Shown here in pieces: positions 17,935-30,791 of a stretch of 64,000 nucleotides of DNA. The notes under the pieces were generated by a model that was not told the origin of the DNA, did no database searches, and saw only the letters and a list, made by a program, of their open reading frames with translations. The translations under genes and the position numbers were made by a program. The DNA comes from Lactarius indigo (taxonomy: Eukaryota; Basidiomycota; Agaricomycetes; Russulales; Russulaceae), in the NCBI GenBank assembly GCA_025766275.1, contig JAFKAC010000177.1, forward strand, positions 22,876 to 86,875. Direction: 5' to 3'. How positions within the stretch are numbered: the stretch's first letter is position 1; the number at the start of each line of letters is the position of its first letter.

Positions 17935-19771
17935 TCTACTGGATTGTCGACGGTGGTGTGTTGGCTGGTGTCTTGGTGCACCGTTCATACGGTACAGCCA
18001 GCTGGAGAACGGGAGAGCGCCGTCCCGCGCACTGAGCGGTAGCAGTGGTCAGAGAGTCGCCGGTGGCGAGAAATTTGAGACCCACAGGGCGAAAGATTGG
18101 CGCGACGCAGCAGGCGTCTAAAAAGGCTGCCAGCCCAGCCGTAACTCGCTGCCAGCCAGGGGGAAGGGGCAGAAAAACGGGCTATACTAGAACCCATCAC
18201 ATACTGTGCTATAATGATGAGCGACCGTGTGGCAAGTGTGCCCTTTTGACTGAAGCTATTAAAGGAAATCTGAGCCATGGGTAGACCAAAGCTGCTATTC
18301 ACGATGCCCCCGGGGTCCTGGCCCGTGCAGAACGCGAGAGTCGCAACGGCCGCTATCTCGGGGATTCGGATCAAGTCGCAGCCCGGGCGATAGGGTGAGG
18401 CGTACCCCGCCCAAGAACCCCACCCATGCCGATGGCCCAGGTGATGCCCCATGGAACAGCAATTGCTGCGTTCGAAGCCTCCTCAGAGATATGTACAGCG
18501 GGGTCAAACGAGCCTGTATGGTAAGGAGGAATTGGTCTGTACGCGGTCACAAGCGCTGATTTGAAAGGCAAGACGCACATACGGTCCAAAGCGGTGCCAA
18601 GAAGCTCAAGATAAACGCAAAGCCATCTGTTCAGTCACACGCTGTAGTTCCTAGGTCAGTGTTCAGTTGCCACATGAATTAGGAGTGGACGCCCAATTCG
18701 TGAAGTTTCCGGGGGCATAGCTTGCGCTATTCTTGAGCTCCCTGGGAGTCGCAGCAGGGGGCGCGATAATGACAGCAGGACAGAGCCTGGGAGGTATTGG
18801 GATTGAGCGCATCGCACAAAATGGCACCTGGAAAAGAGCTCACAGCATGCCCAATGCAGCATACGCATTCTGCAATCGTGCCAATACATTTGTCCCCAAA
18901 CAGCATATAACGGCATGACTAAGCACGATGCTGATGTACACGCCGCTGCAAGTAACCCCGGTGAGCAAGTCGGAGCGAGGAATAGGAGTGGAGCAACAAA
19001 AAAAGTTTGCGAATTCGTAGGGGTAAAGGAACCATGCGACCCGATGCCAGCCGCAGCCATGATTTGAATCGCTGCGCCCCAGTCAGCCGAAGCAACCGCA
19101 CCGATGGACCTAATGGTATTGGCATCTGTGTAAGAGAGAAAGGTAAGACTGGTGTCACCACTCCTGACTTGCGAGACTGACATCCGACGATCCAAGCTAG
19201 GAGATTATGCCATTTTGGGGAGGATAAAGAGCGCGTCCAAAAATACGACTGTTGTCACGTGCAGACGAAGTGAGCGGGTCAATGATTTTGGGCGTCAACA
19301 TACGCCACCTGATGTCGGAGCTGCTGAGGCAAGTTCTGCTACCGACAGGCCGACGATGAAGATGAAAAAACTGGCGACGGCCCACTAGAGAAACCGCTGA
19401 GTACGTTGTAGGATTTTTTGTAAGGAGTGAAGCGAAACGGACCCCCCAAACCATAGCCGCAGGACCACCATTCGGTAACGAGTAAAACAAGACCGAGCTG
19501 CAGCCAGAGACTACTTGGTAAGGATGCATGGGGAAAGGAGAACTGGGACAAACGCGATAGGTGGCAAGAGACCAACGATGCTAAATGCGATTCTGAAAAC
19601 CTGAATGAGGGGGTTGGTCCCTGAGTAAGTGACGGGGAAATAAGGACGAAAAAATACCTCGATTGGCTTGAAGGCTCGCCAGAATTCCTGCTTGTAACCG
19701 AGCTCAGCGAGTAGCTCTTCATCAGCACTGGCAATGGCTTGTTTGCGCCGTTTTCGAATGTCTGCCGACAT
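17935..19771 (-). pseudogene. APC-family amino-acid permease pseudogene
   Basis: Begins on the minus strand at ATG 19771 with a typical cytosolic start (ASADEELLAELGYKQEFWRA), then FRIAFSIVGLLPPIA, VLFYSLPNGGPAAMVWG, VASADWGAAIQIMAAAGIG with FTPTNSQTFF, VHISEEASNAAIAVPWGI near 18470, and PMAQISFNSFSQKGTLA with IIIAQYVMGSS near 18240. These are the conserved blocks and membrane helices of fungal GABA/choline-type amino-acid permeases. The frame shifts repeatedly, stops are common, and intron-like gaps (for example one ending CTTACACAG before 19105) remain. It runs divergently from the SDR pseudogene, as in a small catabolic cluster, but both are dead. Confidence 0.8.
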
Positions 19772-21529
19772 CGCTTGACCTTATGCTTGGAGCCTAGAGA
19801 AAGAAAGACCGAACTTATAAGAGGTTGGGGAAAAGTGGGGCTTGAGAAAAAGGGGGCCCGATGGGGTTCCATAGAGATAAGAGGGTGAATAGATAACATG
19901 GAAGGAGTGGAGACGAGCGCTCATAGCTACAGTACTGTAGTCTAAATCACTGAAGAAAATTGAATCGGTGAAGACACCGTGACCGCATTTATTTTCCTGG
20001 TCAGACACACCCTCTTGATTCGACCCGAATTCGACCCACACCCGACCCCTGCCGGACCGCTGGTGACTAATCCTGACTTTCCTTTTTTACTGGGCGTCAC
20101 GTGTCTGTCACCTGTGGGATGCTTTTCACTTCGTTCCTTTCCACAAGTTGATCGCTTCAACCTGGTCAGTCCAAAATTGTCATAGTAAGTCTCCTTTACA
20201 TGCACTAACACCCTGTTTTGGCAGATCTCTACTTTTTCTGGAAGATCATTGGGATCTGCGTGCACAGAAAGGTTGTGCATTTGCAATAGCTTGTATGTGA
20301 TACAGTAGTACGTTACCACGCCTTCATTCACCCCAACCGCTTCACAGCTGCCCCGCTCCACGCTCCACAACTGCAACTATCCATAGAACTGCATACAGAA
20401 GACCATGTTGGCTGACAAGGTGCCCTTTGATGCTACTGCCCCAGTCATCACCATCGCCACATCGTCGTTGCAACTCTGAAGCTGCCGTTTTACAAACCAG
20501 TGTGTACATCCTGCCTTCGCCTTCTCCCCCGCCTTTACGCCTCATGACCGCCTACCTGTCCCTCATACCCCTCGAAGGTACACGCGAGTCGCTCACTGTA
20601 CTTACTGTAGTACCACCCGCAAAAAGGTAATGTTTATCCCTGCCATCTCCATTCCAGCTCGCGCATCCACAGGGCACCCTTTACACCCGCCAGTACATCA
20701 CCACTTACGAGTTACCACTCCCACTTTGCGCCACTTACAAAACATTTAGCTTTGTTTTGTTTTTTCTTGTTTCCCTCCGTTCTGTCTCATCGAGGGTAGG
20801 ACAACGGCAGCCACAACATTGCCGCCGTTCCTTGCGCGCATGAAAGCACTCCCATTCGCCAGTTGCTACCGCATCGACTCCTTTGCCCATGCAACGATGC
20901 ACCGACCCCGTCTTTCCCAACTGCCGCTACCCCATCGCTGTACCTGGTCATTGCGGCAACTCCCCCGCCTCCCCGGATCACGTTGCTACCACCCCGACTC
21001 TGTTGCCGACAGCAACGGTGATGGCAATTACAACGACGCAACCACAGCGACGAAGTGACGATAACGCGACCATGGCCATGACAACCGCGACGACGAAGCG
21101 CGCGCTGAAGACAGCCGCAGCCACAGCCGTAACGGCGATGATCGACGACGAAGTGCGCGACGATGAAGCGCACGAGACGGCGGCGGCGAGGACGGCGGGG
21201 ACAGCATATCCAGCGTAGTGATATTCAGCTTAGTGTGTTTTAGTGTTTACGCAGAAGACATTATTATTTCTCATGTTCTTTGAATGATCTTTCGAGTGAC
21301 CCTCTCAGTATCTTTCGCCAAGCTGCAGACCGGTAAGTATCCTTCTAGCAGAACTTTGAAAGGTATTGCACATCCAGGGGTCCTTCGGAAGATTTGGGCC
21401 ATGCTTACCGAAAGCAAAAACCCCTTTCCAGCTTCTACCGCTTCTGCCACGTCTGGAAACTGAGAGGGGCTCAAAAAAGTGACATGTTTTTTCTGATACG
21501 TGGCTCCCACCGCCAGCCAGGCTTACGAC
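19772..21529. other. Spacer, no gene recognised
   Basis: 19772-20340 is upstream of the permease start. 20340-21230 is rich in CA/CG repeats and gives Thr/Ala-rich open frames on both strands without a domain. 21230-21529 holds nothing identifiable. Confidence 0.4.
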
Positions 21530-21710
21530 ATGCCAGTGCGATAAGGTGGAGATGGAAAAGGGTATAGGAAAGGAACAGCAGAAGGGTAGGCAGGAATGAA
21601 AAAAAATGAGGACGTGAACGCTGACAGGCACGAAGGAAGGAGCGATGAGCTGGCGTAGAAGTTTTGTTAAGGAGCCAGAGCGAGACGACACGCTGTCGTG
21701 CTGCTGTGGA
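21530..21710 (+). repeat. Dispersed repeat, copy 1
   Basis: Resembles 38365-38530 on the same strand, about three quarters identical by eye. Shared pieces include CGATAAGGTGG, CAGCAGAAG, GACGTGAAC, GAAGGAAGGA, TGAGCTGGC and GACACGCTGTCGT. It lies 360-540 bp upstream of the SNF2-like ATG. Confidence 0.6.
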
Positions 21711-21978
21711 ATCAAGTGTGGGATTAAAGCTGATGCTGAAGTGATACTAGAAAAATCCATATGGAAGGGCGACGTGGAGCAAGAATGTGGAGGGGGCGAC
21801 ACAAGAACGAACGCTACCATGCATGGCTCAAATGAAGTGATCCGAGAATCTGCCGGGTAGATGATAGGAACCTTTTGACGAGAACTACGTGGCTGCCACC
21901 AACAACGCTGACGTGGAGATTCAATGATGTGTATGTGAGGGATGGGCCTTTGAGGCACCGCGCTGGTGGGGGAGGAGG

Positions 21979-21984
21979 TATATA
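21979..21984 (+). promoter_or_regulatory. TATA box of the SNF2-like gene
   Basis: TATATA, 88 bp upstream of ATG 22072 in a purine-rich context (GGAGGAGGTATATAGTG). Confidence 0.5.
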
Positions 21985-24189
21985 GTGCGGGGTGTCTGTC
22001 AACGCAAACTCTGCGAATCCCACTTTTCTCAGGCTGAAAACCAGGCACTTTTATTTTGCTCTCACCTTGCTATGCCCTCTGGAACGGTCGCCGATGCAGT
22101 CTTTGCTATTGGTAAAACCATATGGGACTACCCCGTTTGGAGAGAGCGTACAAAAGACGCTGTCCCACCTTTCTCCGCCGATGCCTCGACAGAGACTGGA
22201 CTAGATCCCCGCGAGCTGGAGGCTGTGAGAGCGCTGGCCAGCCGGGTGCACGGAATGACAGCCTATCATGAACGGATCAAAGAGCTCGCCCAGGAAGAAG
22301 ACAATGACAAGGTGGGGAAGGACGCATGGGTGAAGTGGTTCAAGACAAAATACCCAGGCTGGCGGGTTCGGAAGGATGTGGAGGCAGTATTGGACATACA
22401 CGGACGCCACCCACGACAGATGGTCATGGGATTTGGAACGGTGAGTCGAGGGGATAATGATTGCCTTGTGTATGTGAGCGCTCAATGAGTTGTATTGCCC
22501 AGGTAGACAAGGTGCCGACGATGAAGGACGCCCAGATCGGACAAGCAGTGGAAGCAATCGCGGAGGCGTTGTTCGGCAATGACGCGTTTGTGGACCCTGA
22601 CATCGCACACCCATTTGTCAAACCTGACATCAGCAGCTTCGTCTCGACGTTGCTATCGTACATTTGGAACCAGACGCGAAAGGCAGTGAAGACCCAATAC
22701 GCTCGGCTGGAGAAAGGCAAGGAGGAAGTCAAACAGGAGTATGAGAGTAAGTAACAATGCACCTTCAGTGTATATTGACGATGGACCGCTTTCTAGAGCT
22801 CAGTCGTTTCGATAACGACTACAGACCAAAGGCGGCCGATTTTCAGCCGTGGTTCAGGAAAGTAGACCGCCTGATGGTGCTCGCAACTGCCTTTGGGGAC
22901 AAGCCAAGTGGGGACGTGTTGAAGGAACAGCTGGGGAATATCGGAGAAATGTATAAAGTGCTCACTGGGCAGGTCGCCCCTGAGACGGTCAAAGGTGAGC
23001 CTGGTTAACTTGGCGGTAACACGCGCACTCGATTACAGGGGCGTGAGACTGACGCCAGCCACCTTCCCTACCACAGGACTGAACAAAAATCTTCGAGATG
23101 CGGTGATGAGGTTGGCGTCGGGTAGAGAGGTCGACATAATGTGCCAGCAACTGTCAGAACGCCTGGAGCTGGAGAAGGCCCACATGGAAGACGAGGTGGT
23201 GTTCGACTTTGCGCCTGAGCCCGCGATGGACTGGTCTGAGGGGGTGGAACACCTGCAGAAGAAGACACCTGAGGAACTGTACCAACTGCTCGGGTTGGAG
23301 AGACACGCGATCCCATTCTTCAGGGATGAAATTTCTGAAGAGCTTGACACACCTGGGGAATCTGGTGCCAGTAGAATGGAACCATTTTCCTTGCGATGGC
23401 ACCAACTCGTCGGGGTTACAAGGATGGTCGAACGCGCGCAGGCGTCGCAACCTGTCTTGTTGATGGACGACGTGGGGCTCGGAAAGACTGTCCAGGTCCT
23501 AGCCTTCTTTGCAATGCTGGCGTACTACCGTATGGTGCACAGGGAGAGCGGGAGATACCCAGGGATGTGGGGTAAGCAATATTTATCGTGCAATAAGTTC
23601 AGAGACACCCAAGATGACACATATGAAAGGGACGACGAATGGATGGTCAGACTGGGCTGGTAAACATGCCGTGCTACCCGATCACCCGTTCTTGATTGTC
23701 GTGCCACCACCTCTTTTGGACCAGGTGACATCCGAGTGTGTGCGCTTTCTGCAAGCTGGCTCGCTGGATGTGGTCAAGGTCACTGGAGGGTTGTTGCAGC
23801 GCAAGGGATTATGGACAGAGGTGGCTGAACGGTCAAAGGTGGCCGCAGGCATGAGGCTGTATGTCACGTCCACATCAGTGAGCACGCATTTAGCATGAGC
23901 CATGTCTATAATTACAGAGGGATTGGCTGACAGTCGGACGCTGCAGGCACTGATGTCAGATTCTAGCTTTGTCCATGTACTGCATGGCCGAGGTAAGCCG
24001 ACGATGGCAGCACGTGCGGGTGCGCATGAAGGGCAGTCCATCTTTGGGCGACAGTATCTCGCGGTCGCGATCGACGAAGCACATGGCTTCAGAAATGCGA
24101 ACAAGCTGTATGGTGCGGTGCGTGCACTACGGGAGAAAACTGATATATTCATTGGGATGACGGCGACACCGGTGACTACGCGAGCTGAT

Positions 24190-24776
24190 GTGCGTATACC
24201 AGAGGTTGAGTGTGCGCGCATTTGTAACGTCGCCACGATGTTAGCTCGACTTGAGCGCGAAAGGCGGTAACAACTTAGCAATATATCGAGGCGCTAACTT
24301 GAAGACTTGAAGGTCCAAGCCTCTGTCTTAGTGAATGCACGAAGGCACACCGACAGGTTCTTCACAACGTTGCTTTGCAGGCGAAGTCGGGATCTCACAG
24401 ATAAGATAGAGAAGAGAAGAGAAGAGAAAAGTGACGATTCAAGAAGACCAAGATGGCGTATCTTGGTCTTCACAAGACAGTTTAAATACAAGTCGAGCAG
24501 GCTTTCAAGCGCTGCTATGAGTCACAGTAAAGTAGCGTCCAACGTATCGCGTAAGTAGCTCGAACCCTAATACTACTACTACTAGTATTAGTGGCACAGT
24601 CCTCAGTCAGCAATCAGCGCGCAATCTCCTATCGTACTCGTAATCGCCTATCGTAAGTCCGCAACTAATCTACCTTACCGCCGTAGCTGCAACCGGTACA
24701 GTAAGGGTCCATGCATAATAGTCCGTCCGAGTCGAAACGTGACACATTTGAGAGCTAACGATGACCTCGACCGCAG
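24190..24776 (+). other. Intron of the SNF2-like gene enlarged by a solo LTR
   Basis: Donor GTGCGT at 24190, branch point GCTAAC at about 24752-24757, acceptor CGCAG ending 24776. Removing the LTR and one target copy leaves 60 nt, a normal intron here. The flanking codons (GAT/GAT) join in phase 0. Confidence 0.8.
24223..24744 (-). mobile_element. Solo LTR of the element C family
   Basis: 522 bp, matching 30239-30760 and 37611-38132 end to end with scattered changes. Flanks are CATTT at 24745-24749 and CATT(T) at 24219-24223, so the target duplication is CATTT with one T shared or lost at the LTR edge. Internal region absent, as after LTR-LTR recombination. Confidence 0.92.
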
Positions 24777-27320
24777 GATTTGTGGCACATCAGGAAGGCT
24801 CTTGGGCTGCCCCAATTTGATGATGCTTATGACCATGAGTTTGATGAGATGAAGAAAGAGCTAGGTCGTGCCAAACGAGCAGACAACAAGCAGAAGAAGG
24901 CAGCCAATCAGGACGAGCTGGAGGGGCAACTGCAGTGCACTCATGGAGGGTGAGAAGGATGCACCGCCGACAGAAGTACACACCAGGTTGGAGACTGCGT
25001 CGTGGATCACGAAGATTCGGGAGAAGTACAAGGGGGCTGTAATACGGCGGACGGTGAACTCACTGGACTTCATGGACAACACAATCTCTGGACTTGAACC
25101 AGTATGAGGAGCATAAATGTGTGGTCGAGTTATATGACCACGAGTACGACGCATTGGAGACACTTTCTGAGCAAGCAATTGACGACAAGTCATTCGTGAA
25201 GCGGTTTGCAGGGGAGGTGAGTGTCAATGTGCCTTCATTCGAGAGGAAGGGAACTGACCCATGACACAGAAATTCTACCTGAAGATTCGGCAAAGTCTGC
25301 TCCACCCTTCCTGTGCGAAGATTGGACCAGCGGTGAAAGCCGACGACCCAGACTTATACAGAAGGGTACCATCGGCAAAGCTCGACTCACTTGTTGAGAT
25401 CCTAAAGCACCACTTGGCAGAGGACGGTGCACCGATGATATTCCCAACGCGACATATCCCGTGGTCTCACTCAGTGACCAGCTCATCTCAGAAGCAGCAG
25501 CGGCAACAGCAGGCATCTACATTGCCTGACAAGGTTATCATATACGCATACTTTACGACCGCATTCAACTTGATAAACATGGTACGTCCCCAAACATAGC
25601 ACCAAGGAGTCTTAGACGTGTGGCCGAATATCTAATTGCTGATCATTATATGCCACTGGCAGGTACTCGAAGCGAACAAGATCAAGATGCTTTGGATCGA
25701 TGGGTCTATGCCACTGCGGCAGAGGACAGAGAAGCTCAAGCAATTCAAGGAGAGCAGACGCGATGGAAAGTGCGTTCTGCTCATATCAAATGTGGGCTCA
25801 GTGGGGCTCAACATCGCATTTGCAAATATTCTCATTATCGTCGTATGTACAAATGATCATGTGACCAAAATAACTGATATGTGATGCAACAATCATAGGA
25901 CGTGCTATGGTCTGCGCTGGATGACCAGCAGCTAATTGGGCGTATTTGGAGGCACCCCCAGCCAAAGACTGTGAAGGTCTATCGGCTGATTGGGGCAAAG
26001 TCTCCTGACATTTTCCTGAACAACATATCATTCAGCAAGGGCTTCATACTGGAGTCATTTGCCAACATCGGAGACAAGCTCAGTGAGTGTGGAATGAGGT
26101 GGAAAGATGGAGAACTTGAATGCTGACAGAGAGTGACTAACAGGGAAAGCGCTGGAGCTCGGTGATGAGGAGGACATCACAGATGACATGGTGGTCGAGC
26201 TTCCAGACGAGGAGCCAAGCGTGTCCAACAAGAAACGCAAGGTGGAAGCGTTACCGAAGGGGAGGGAGCAGAAGACCAAGACCGCCGCAGCACCACATGC
26301 CAGTAGACGGGGGAAGCCAAAGCAGGCAGAGCCAAGAACAGAGGTCGAGCCTGCTGCTGGCTCAGTGATTTCGACCTCGAACGCACCAGCGAAGAGTTTC
26401 GAAGGGCAAACATACACAGGAGGTAGTACCTGAGTAAACTCTGCATACTGAGGGCTGAGGTTTCCCCTTTGCTGCAGAAGTCCACCTCCGACCAGAGAGA
26501 GAAGGGCATTCCCAAGACCATTGCAGAGCTGGAGGAACTGATCCCACCATTCAATCTGCCAACAGGTGTCATCGACCAGGTGGACCCAGATTACGACGAG
26601 CAGATAGAAGAGCTCAAGTCCTCTGCCAACCCAGACATGTTCAAATATGTAAAGGCCTGCTTACTCATTCTTGGTGACCACCGTGGTGCGCTGAGAGATG
26701 CGAACCATGCTGAGGGTCTGCGGCTTCTGGAAGCAAGGGAACAAGCGTTGCGAGCCTTGTTCGGAACAATATGTGAAAGCAGCAATAGGGAAAGATATCC
26801 CCACAGTGCAGGTGGATGCAGATATGGACATGGTCATCGGAGGTGAGTACCAGTGAGTGATGGGACTGTTGTGCACAAGAAAAACTGAATGCATAAAGCA
26901 GATGGTGATCTCTTTTCCGACTCTCCGCTCACTGAATTGGCGAGCCTTCCTGGCACTAGCACCGATGAGTTGGGAGCAACCTCTCTTTCAGCCGGCTCTA
27001 AGCACAGCCACAGCCTGAGCCGAGCAAGTTCGTCAGGAAGCGAGCGGTCGTCGAACCGACAGTGAGTGGGCGCGGGCAAGTCCAAGTCCAAGTCACTGAC
27101 TGGGAGCAAGGAAGGTGTGACGCAGAAGGGAATGTACAGGCAAGGTAACAGCTCTGGACTATCGATGCCTGCCACAGATGAGCAGTTCCTGAGTGTTGAG
27201 ACGGGCCCATCTTTGCGTCCGTTAAAGCACAAGGCGAGCGCGAAACGATTTTCCCCGGACTCGTCCACATCATTTAAGGACTTTGGCAAAAAGTGGAAGG
27301 GCAGCCAAGGCAAACGGTGA

Positions 27321-27790
27321 GCTTCCAGAACAGTTCGATGGTCCAGGTGTCTTGTCCCCGCACCATTTCGAGCGCTGGGCGCTGGGCCTCCGTGCCTGAG
27401 CTTTCTTTTAGTCATGTAATTACAAACGTATTTCGACCGGATTATCGTACCGTACTACCATGTGGAGTCATTGTGAACAATAGATCAAACTCAATGCATG
27501 ATGAACAGCAAGAAAAAAATGAAGGACAGCAAAGATGTTGTGACATCAAGGCCTTGATCGAGGCGTCGAGTAATAAGCCAATACGCACTACGTTACCATA
27601 AATCTGCCAGGCCTGACATATCTGGGTACTTAATTATGTATATTCCTTGCGAGTCACTTCCGTGCTCTCCGTTCTAGATTCGGTGCGGGCTGCAGGAGGG
27701 AAGGGGACTGGTGCATGGCAGAGGGAGGTGTACTAGCTATGAGGATATATAGTTTTTATATATTGTACTGATAGGTTATGAGGGGTTTGA
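27321..27790. other. Downstream region of the SNF2-like gene
   Basis: No domain-bearing frame, no repeat. AT-rich towards 27720-27780. Confidence 0.4.
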
Positions 27791-28280
27791 CTATACTTAA
27801 AGCAAAGGCGTCCAGGACGCCACACACATACAGACATAGGCTCTTTCCAGTCTGTGTGGTCCACTTGGACAAGACACGACACACATAACTTATATGTAAC
27901 ACATTGAAGGGAAGGGGTTTTGAGAGTCAGGACGTGATGTGTGCGCAGGCGTCCAGGACGCCACACAGAGAGATGACACACATAACTTATATGTAACACA
28001 TTGAAGGGAAGGGATTTTGAGAGTCAGGACGTGATGTGTGCACTGGCGTCCAGGACGCCACACAGAGAGATGACACACATAACATACTGGAAGGAAGGAT
28101 ATTTGAGAGTCAGGATGTGATATGTGCACTGGCGTCCAGGACGCCACACAGAGAGATGACACACATAACATACCGGAAGAAAGGAAATTGAGAGTCAGGA
28201 TGTGATGTGTGCACAGGCGTCCAGGACGCCACGCACAGACTCTTTCTGGTCCGTGCATCCCAGTCGGGCTGGACATGAGA
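27791..28280 (-). repeat. Minisatellite with GGCGTCCAGGACGCC core
   Basis: The 15-bp near-palindrome starts at 27807, 27948, 28045, 28131 and 28216. Spacing falls from 141 to 85 bp because inner units have lost a segment. Between cores are GAGAGTCAGGAYGTGATGTG and ACACATAAC blocks. The orientation is opposite to the arrays at 49.7 and 62.5 kb. Confidence 0.9.
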
Positions 28281-29738
28281 AGCACTCGTCAATCCCATAT
28301 ACACCTATGCAGAGTGTGTACCCCAGCCTAGGTGATGTGCCTGATGGCCTACTGTTCAGATACAACCAGGAATGGGCAACGAGAGGCTAGTCACAGCAGT
28401 TTGATAATTTAATACATTCTGATTCTGATTCCTGTTCAATTGGGAACTAGATGTCGACTTCGTCAACTGTGACCTAGCCTATCCCGATTTTTGGCTTTCT
28501 GTGGGACCGTGTGTGGGTGGACTTTCAGGCACAATGTAGGGTTGACTTCACTAAAGATGGGACAACTTACTGTAATTCATCCTAACTCACGATCAAACTC
28601 ACGATCACAATATGGCTGGTGTAGGAGCGCGAGAATGCGCGACTAAGTACACAGTAAGTAAAAGTACCATAAGACGGAATAGAGTAAACTACTAGCCTCA
28701 GCCGTTTGGGAGAAAAGGCTGAGGTTGTACTACGTGAGCTGCGAAGTATTTGTGTAAGGGAAAATTATGTTTATAGAGTATATTTTGAGTCCGCAGTCGA
28801 GCAGCTGAGCCCGACCTAACGCACTCATGTGTTTCTAGTTCGGCCGGCCCGAGACTGTCCGACGCTGGTGCGTCGTGTGTGGCTGAACACTCCAACACCG
28901 TGACACCTTGAGCAGGCAGTGCAAAATTCGTGCATAAAGTGATACAAAAATAAGGTCCGAAAGGGTGGGAGAGAAGATAGGATGATTGGCTTGCGTTACA
29001 GAAGTGTGTTGTGGGAGGAAAGGAATGCGGGATCAAGTGCGGGATCCTTTAAGTTGTGGTTTGGATGGCCAAAGTGTGTCTGAAGAGACCCGTTTGTTGT
29101 GGGGATCTTGCAGTGAAAAAACCTGGGATAAACAGTGCCCACAAAGAGATTGAGATGATGCACCACCGTGACCAAGACCGTGACCCTCGTATCCTGTATG
29201 AGCAGCAAAAAGTACGGCCTGCAGACGTGAATCCCAACACCCCAGTTATACAGATACACAGACCAACATACGCCTGCAGATATTGTAAACTGCCTCCACA
29301 ACAAAAAAAGCAAAAAATAATTAAATTGGTGTTAGTCCTTTTAAGCTGACAACGCGCTCGTGCTCACAGCCAGCTCGCAACCGCACCCACCCACCATTTG
29401 TGCGACGCCACTACCGAATTCACCACCACCCGATGTCGACCTCAGGTCGACCCACAGCCACTTGCGACTATGGCCACAACTGATGGAGGTCCGACGCAAG
29501 CCAATCCAGCACGTGCTACGATGATGATGCAGCCGTGACAGGGTTAGCAGGGAAGGTGGGAGGTGCTCCACATTTGTTGGTGGGGATCAGTTTGTACGTG
29601 ACCATGTCGTATTGTAGCTGTTTGGCCACTACCTCCTCAGGAGTTGACTCATGGTCTCGAGAAGGGAGATGGGTCTGTGAGCTTTTAGTGCAAGTTCCGT
29701 ACAGCGCTCATTTGTATTCGGGTGAAGTATCAGACATT
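28281..29738. other. Spacer, no gene recognised
   Basis: 28300-28435 ends in AATACATTCTGATTCTGATTC, which looks like a retroposon 3' end but has no coding part beside it. 28440-29738 has several short open frames without motifs. Confidence 0.35.
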
Positions 29739-30238
29739 TTAATGATCAGTTGCTACTGCGGAATGCCAAACAATGTGGAGCAGGTCTACGATGAACTTGT
29801 GAAGTTCATCCTTCACTATTGGTTGGGGGATTGTTGGATTCATATATGCATCCACACCAAAAAGTTCCTCAGCGACGAATGGGACCAAAGGGATGAGGTC
29901 ATCCTTGATGAAAAGTAAGCAGAGGGGGATGAAGGTGACAATAATTGTACTGACCATGCGAGCCTCGGTAGGATATCCGTATGTCTGTGAAGGGTGACGA
30001 CCGAAGCCGTACAGGATTCGCTCAGTGTCAATCTGAAGACTCCAGGACCGAATGTGACCATTGACCCAGGCGTCCCAGGCGTCAGGGGCATGTTGAAACT
30101 TCGCGAGGGACTTTTGGGCCCGGAGAATGAAGCGTATGCGCTCATCATAGGTGGGAAGTGAATGAATGTCATATGTGAGGTTCTTGATGACCGTGAGCTG
30201 CCAGGAGGCAAGATGGGTATTGGCAGGAGTAGCGTTGA
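29739..30238 (-). pseudogene. SNF2-like paralogue, N-terminal exons (part 2)
   Basis: On the minus strand this reads into YDIHSLPTYDERIRFI, GFGRHPSQTYGY, then a small intron, then LFGVDAYMNPTIPQPIVKDE. It matches block for block the N-terminal 190 residues of the SNF2-like protein at 22072 (for example LFGNDAFVDPDIAHPFVKPD). The frame stops at 29739, before the ATPase domain. Its first exon lies beyond element C at 38138-38243. Confidence 0.75.
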
Positions 30239-30760
30239 TGTAACGTCGCCACGACATTAGCTCGACTTGAGCGCGGAAGGCGGTAACAACTTAGCAATAT
30301 ATCGAGGCATTAACTTGAAGACTCGAAGGTCCAAGCCTCTGTCTTAGTGAATGCGCGAAGGCACACCGACAGGTTCTTCACAACGTTGCTTTGCAGGCGA
30401 AGTCGGGATCTCACAGATAAGATAGAGAAGAGAAGAGAAGAGAAAAGTGACGATTCAAGAAGACCAAGATGGCGTATCTTGGTCTTCACAAGACAGTTTA
30501 AATACAAGTCGAGCAGGCTTTCAAGCGCTGCTATGAGTCACAGTAAAGTAGCGTCCAACGTGTCGCGTAAGTAGCTCGAACCCTAATACTACTACTACTA
30601 GTATTAGTGGCACAGTCCTCAGTCAGCAATCAGCGCGCAATCTCCTATCGTACTCGTAATCGCCTATCGTAAGTCCGCAACTAATCTACCTTACCGCCGT
30701 AGCTGCAACCGGTACAGTAAGGGTCCATGCATAATAGTCTGTCCGAGTCGAAACGTGACA
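30239..30760 (-). repeat. 3' LTR of element C
   Basis: 522 bp, TG...CA. Carries the same hairpin around the inferred RNA start as the 5' copy, and a GAGAA-type microsatellite. Confidence 0.95.
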
Positions 30761-30775
30761 TCACCCCCCTTTTTA
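30761..30775 (-). promoter_or_regulatory. Polypurine tract of element C
   Basis: On the minus strand AAAAAGGGGGGTGA directly precedes the 3' LTR start TGTCACG. Confidence 0.7.
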
Positions 30776-30791
30776 GCGTGAGGCCCCAGAC

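Larger units (their letters stand above)
22072..27320 (+). pseudogene. SNF2-family helicase-like gene, frame-broken, LTR in an intron
   Basis: DNA-dependent ATPase of the SNF2 type. Exons: 22072-22440, 22503-22746, 22797-22994, 23077-23571, 23651-23877, 23920-24189, 24777-25216, 25270-25581, 25663-25842, 25899-26082, then 26144 to 27320 with less certain junctions. Motif I GLGKT (residue about 403), motif II DEAH (about 562), motif III TATP (about 592), motif V VGLNIAFA and motif VI QLIGRIWRHPQ are present. The N-terminal 200 residues are a family-specific region shared with the minus-strand fragment at 29739-30238. Damage: one-base frameshifts near 24935, 25100 and 26770 and an in-frame TGA at 27063. 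Exon 6 to 7 spans an intron of 587 nt holding a solo LTR. Assembly errors could mimic the single-base shifts; otherwise it is decaying. Confidence 0.8.

Noticed and set aside
21985..22071. N-terminal extension of the SNF2-like protein from GTG 21985
   Set aside because: Starts within the TATA/leader region; ATG 22072 gives the start that matches the paralogue.
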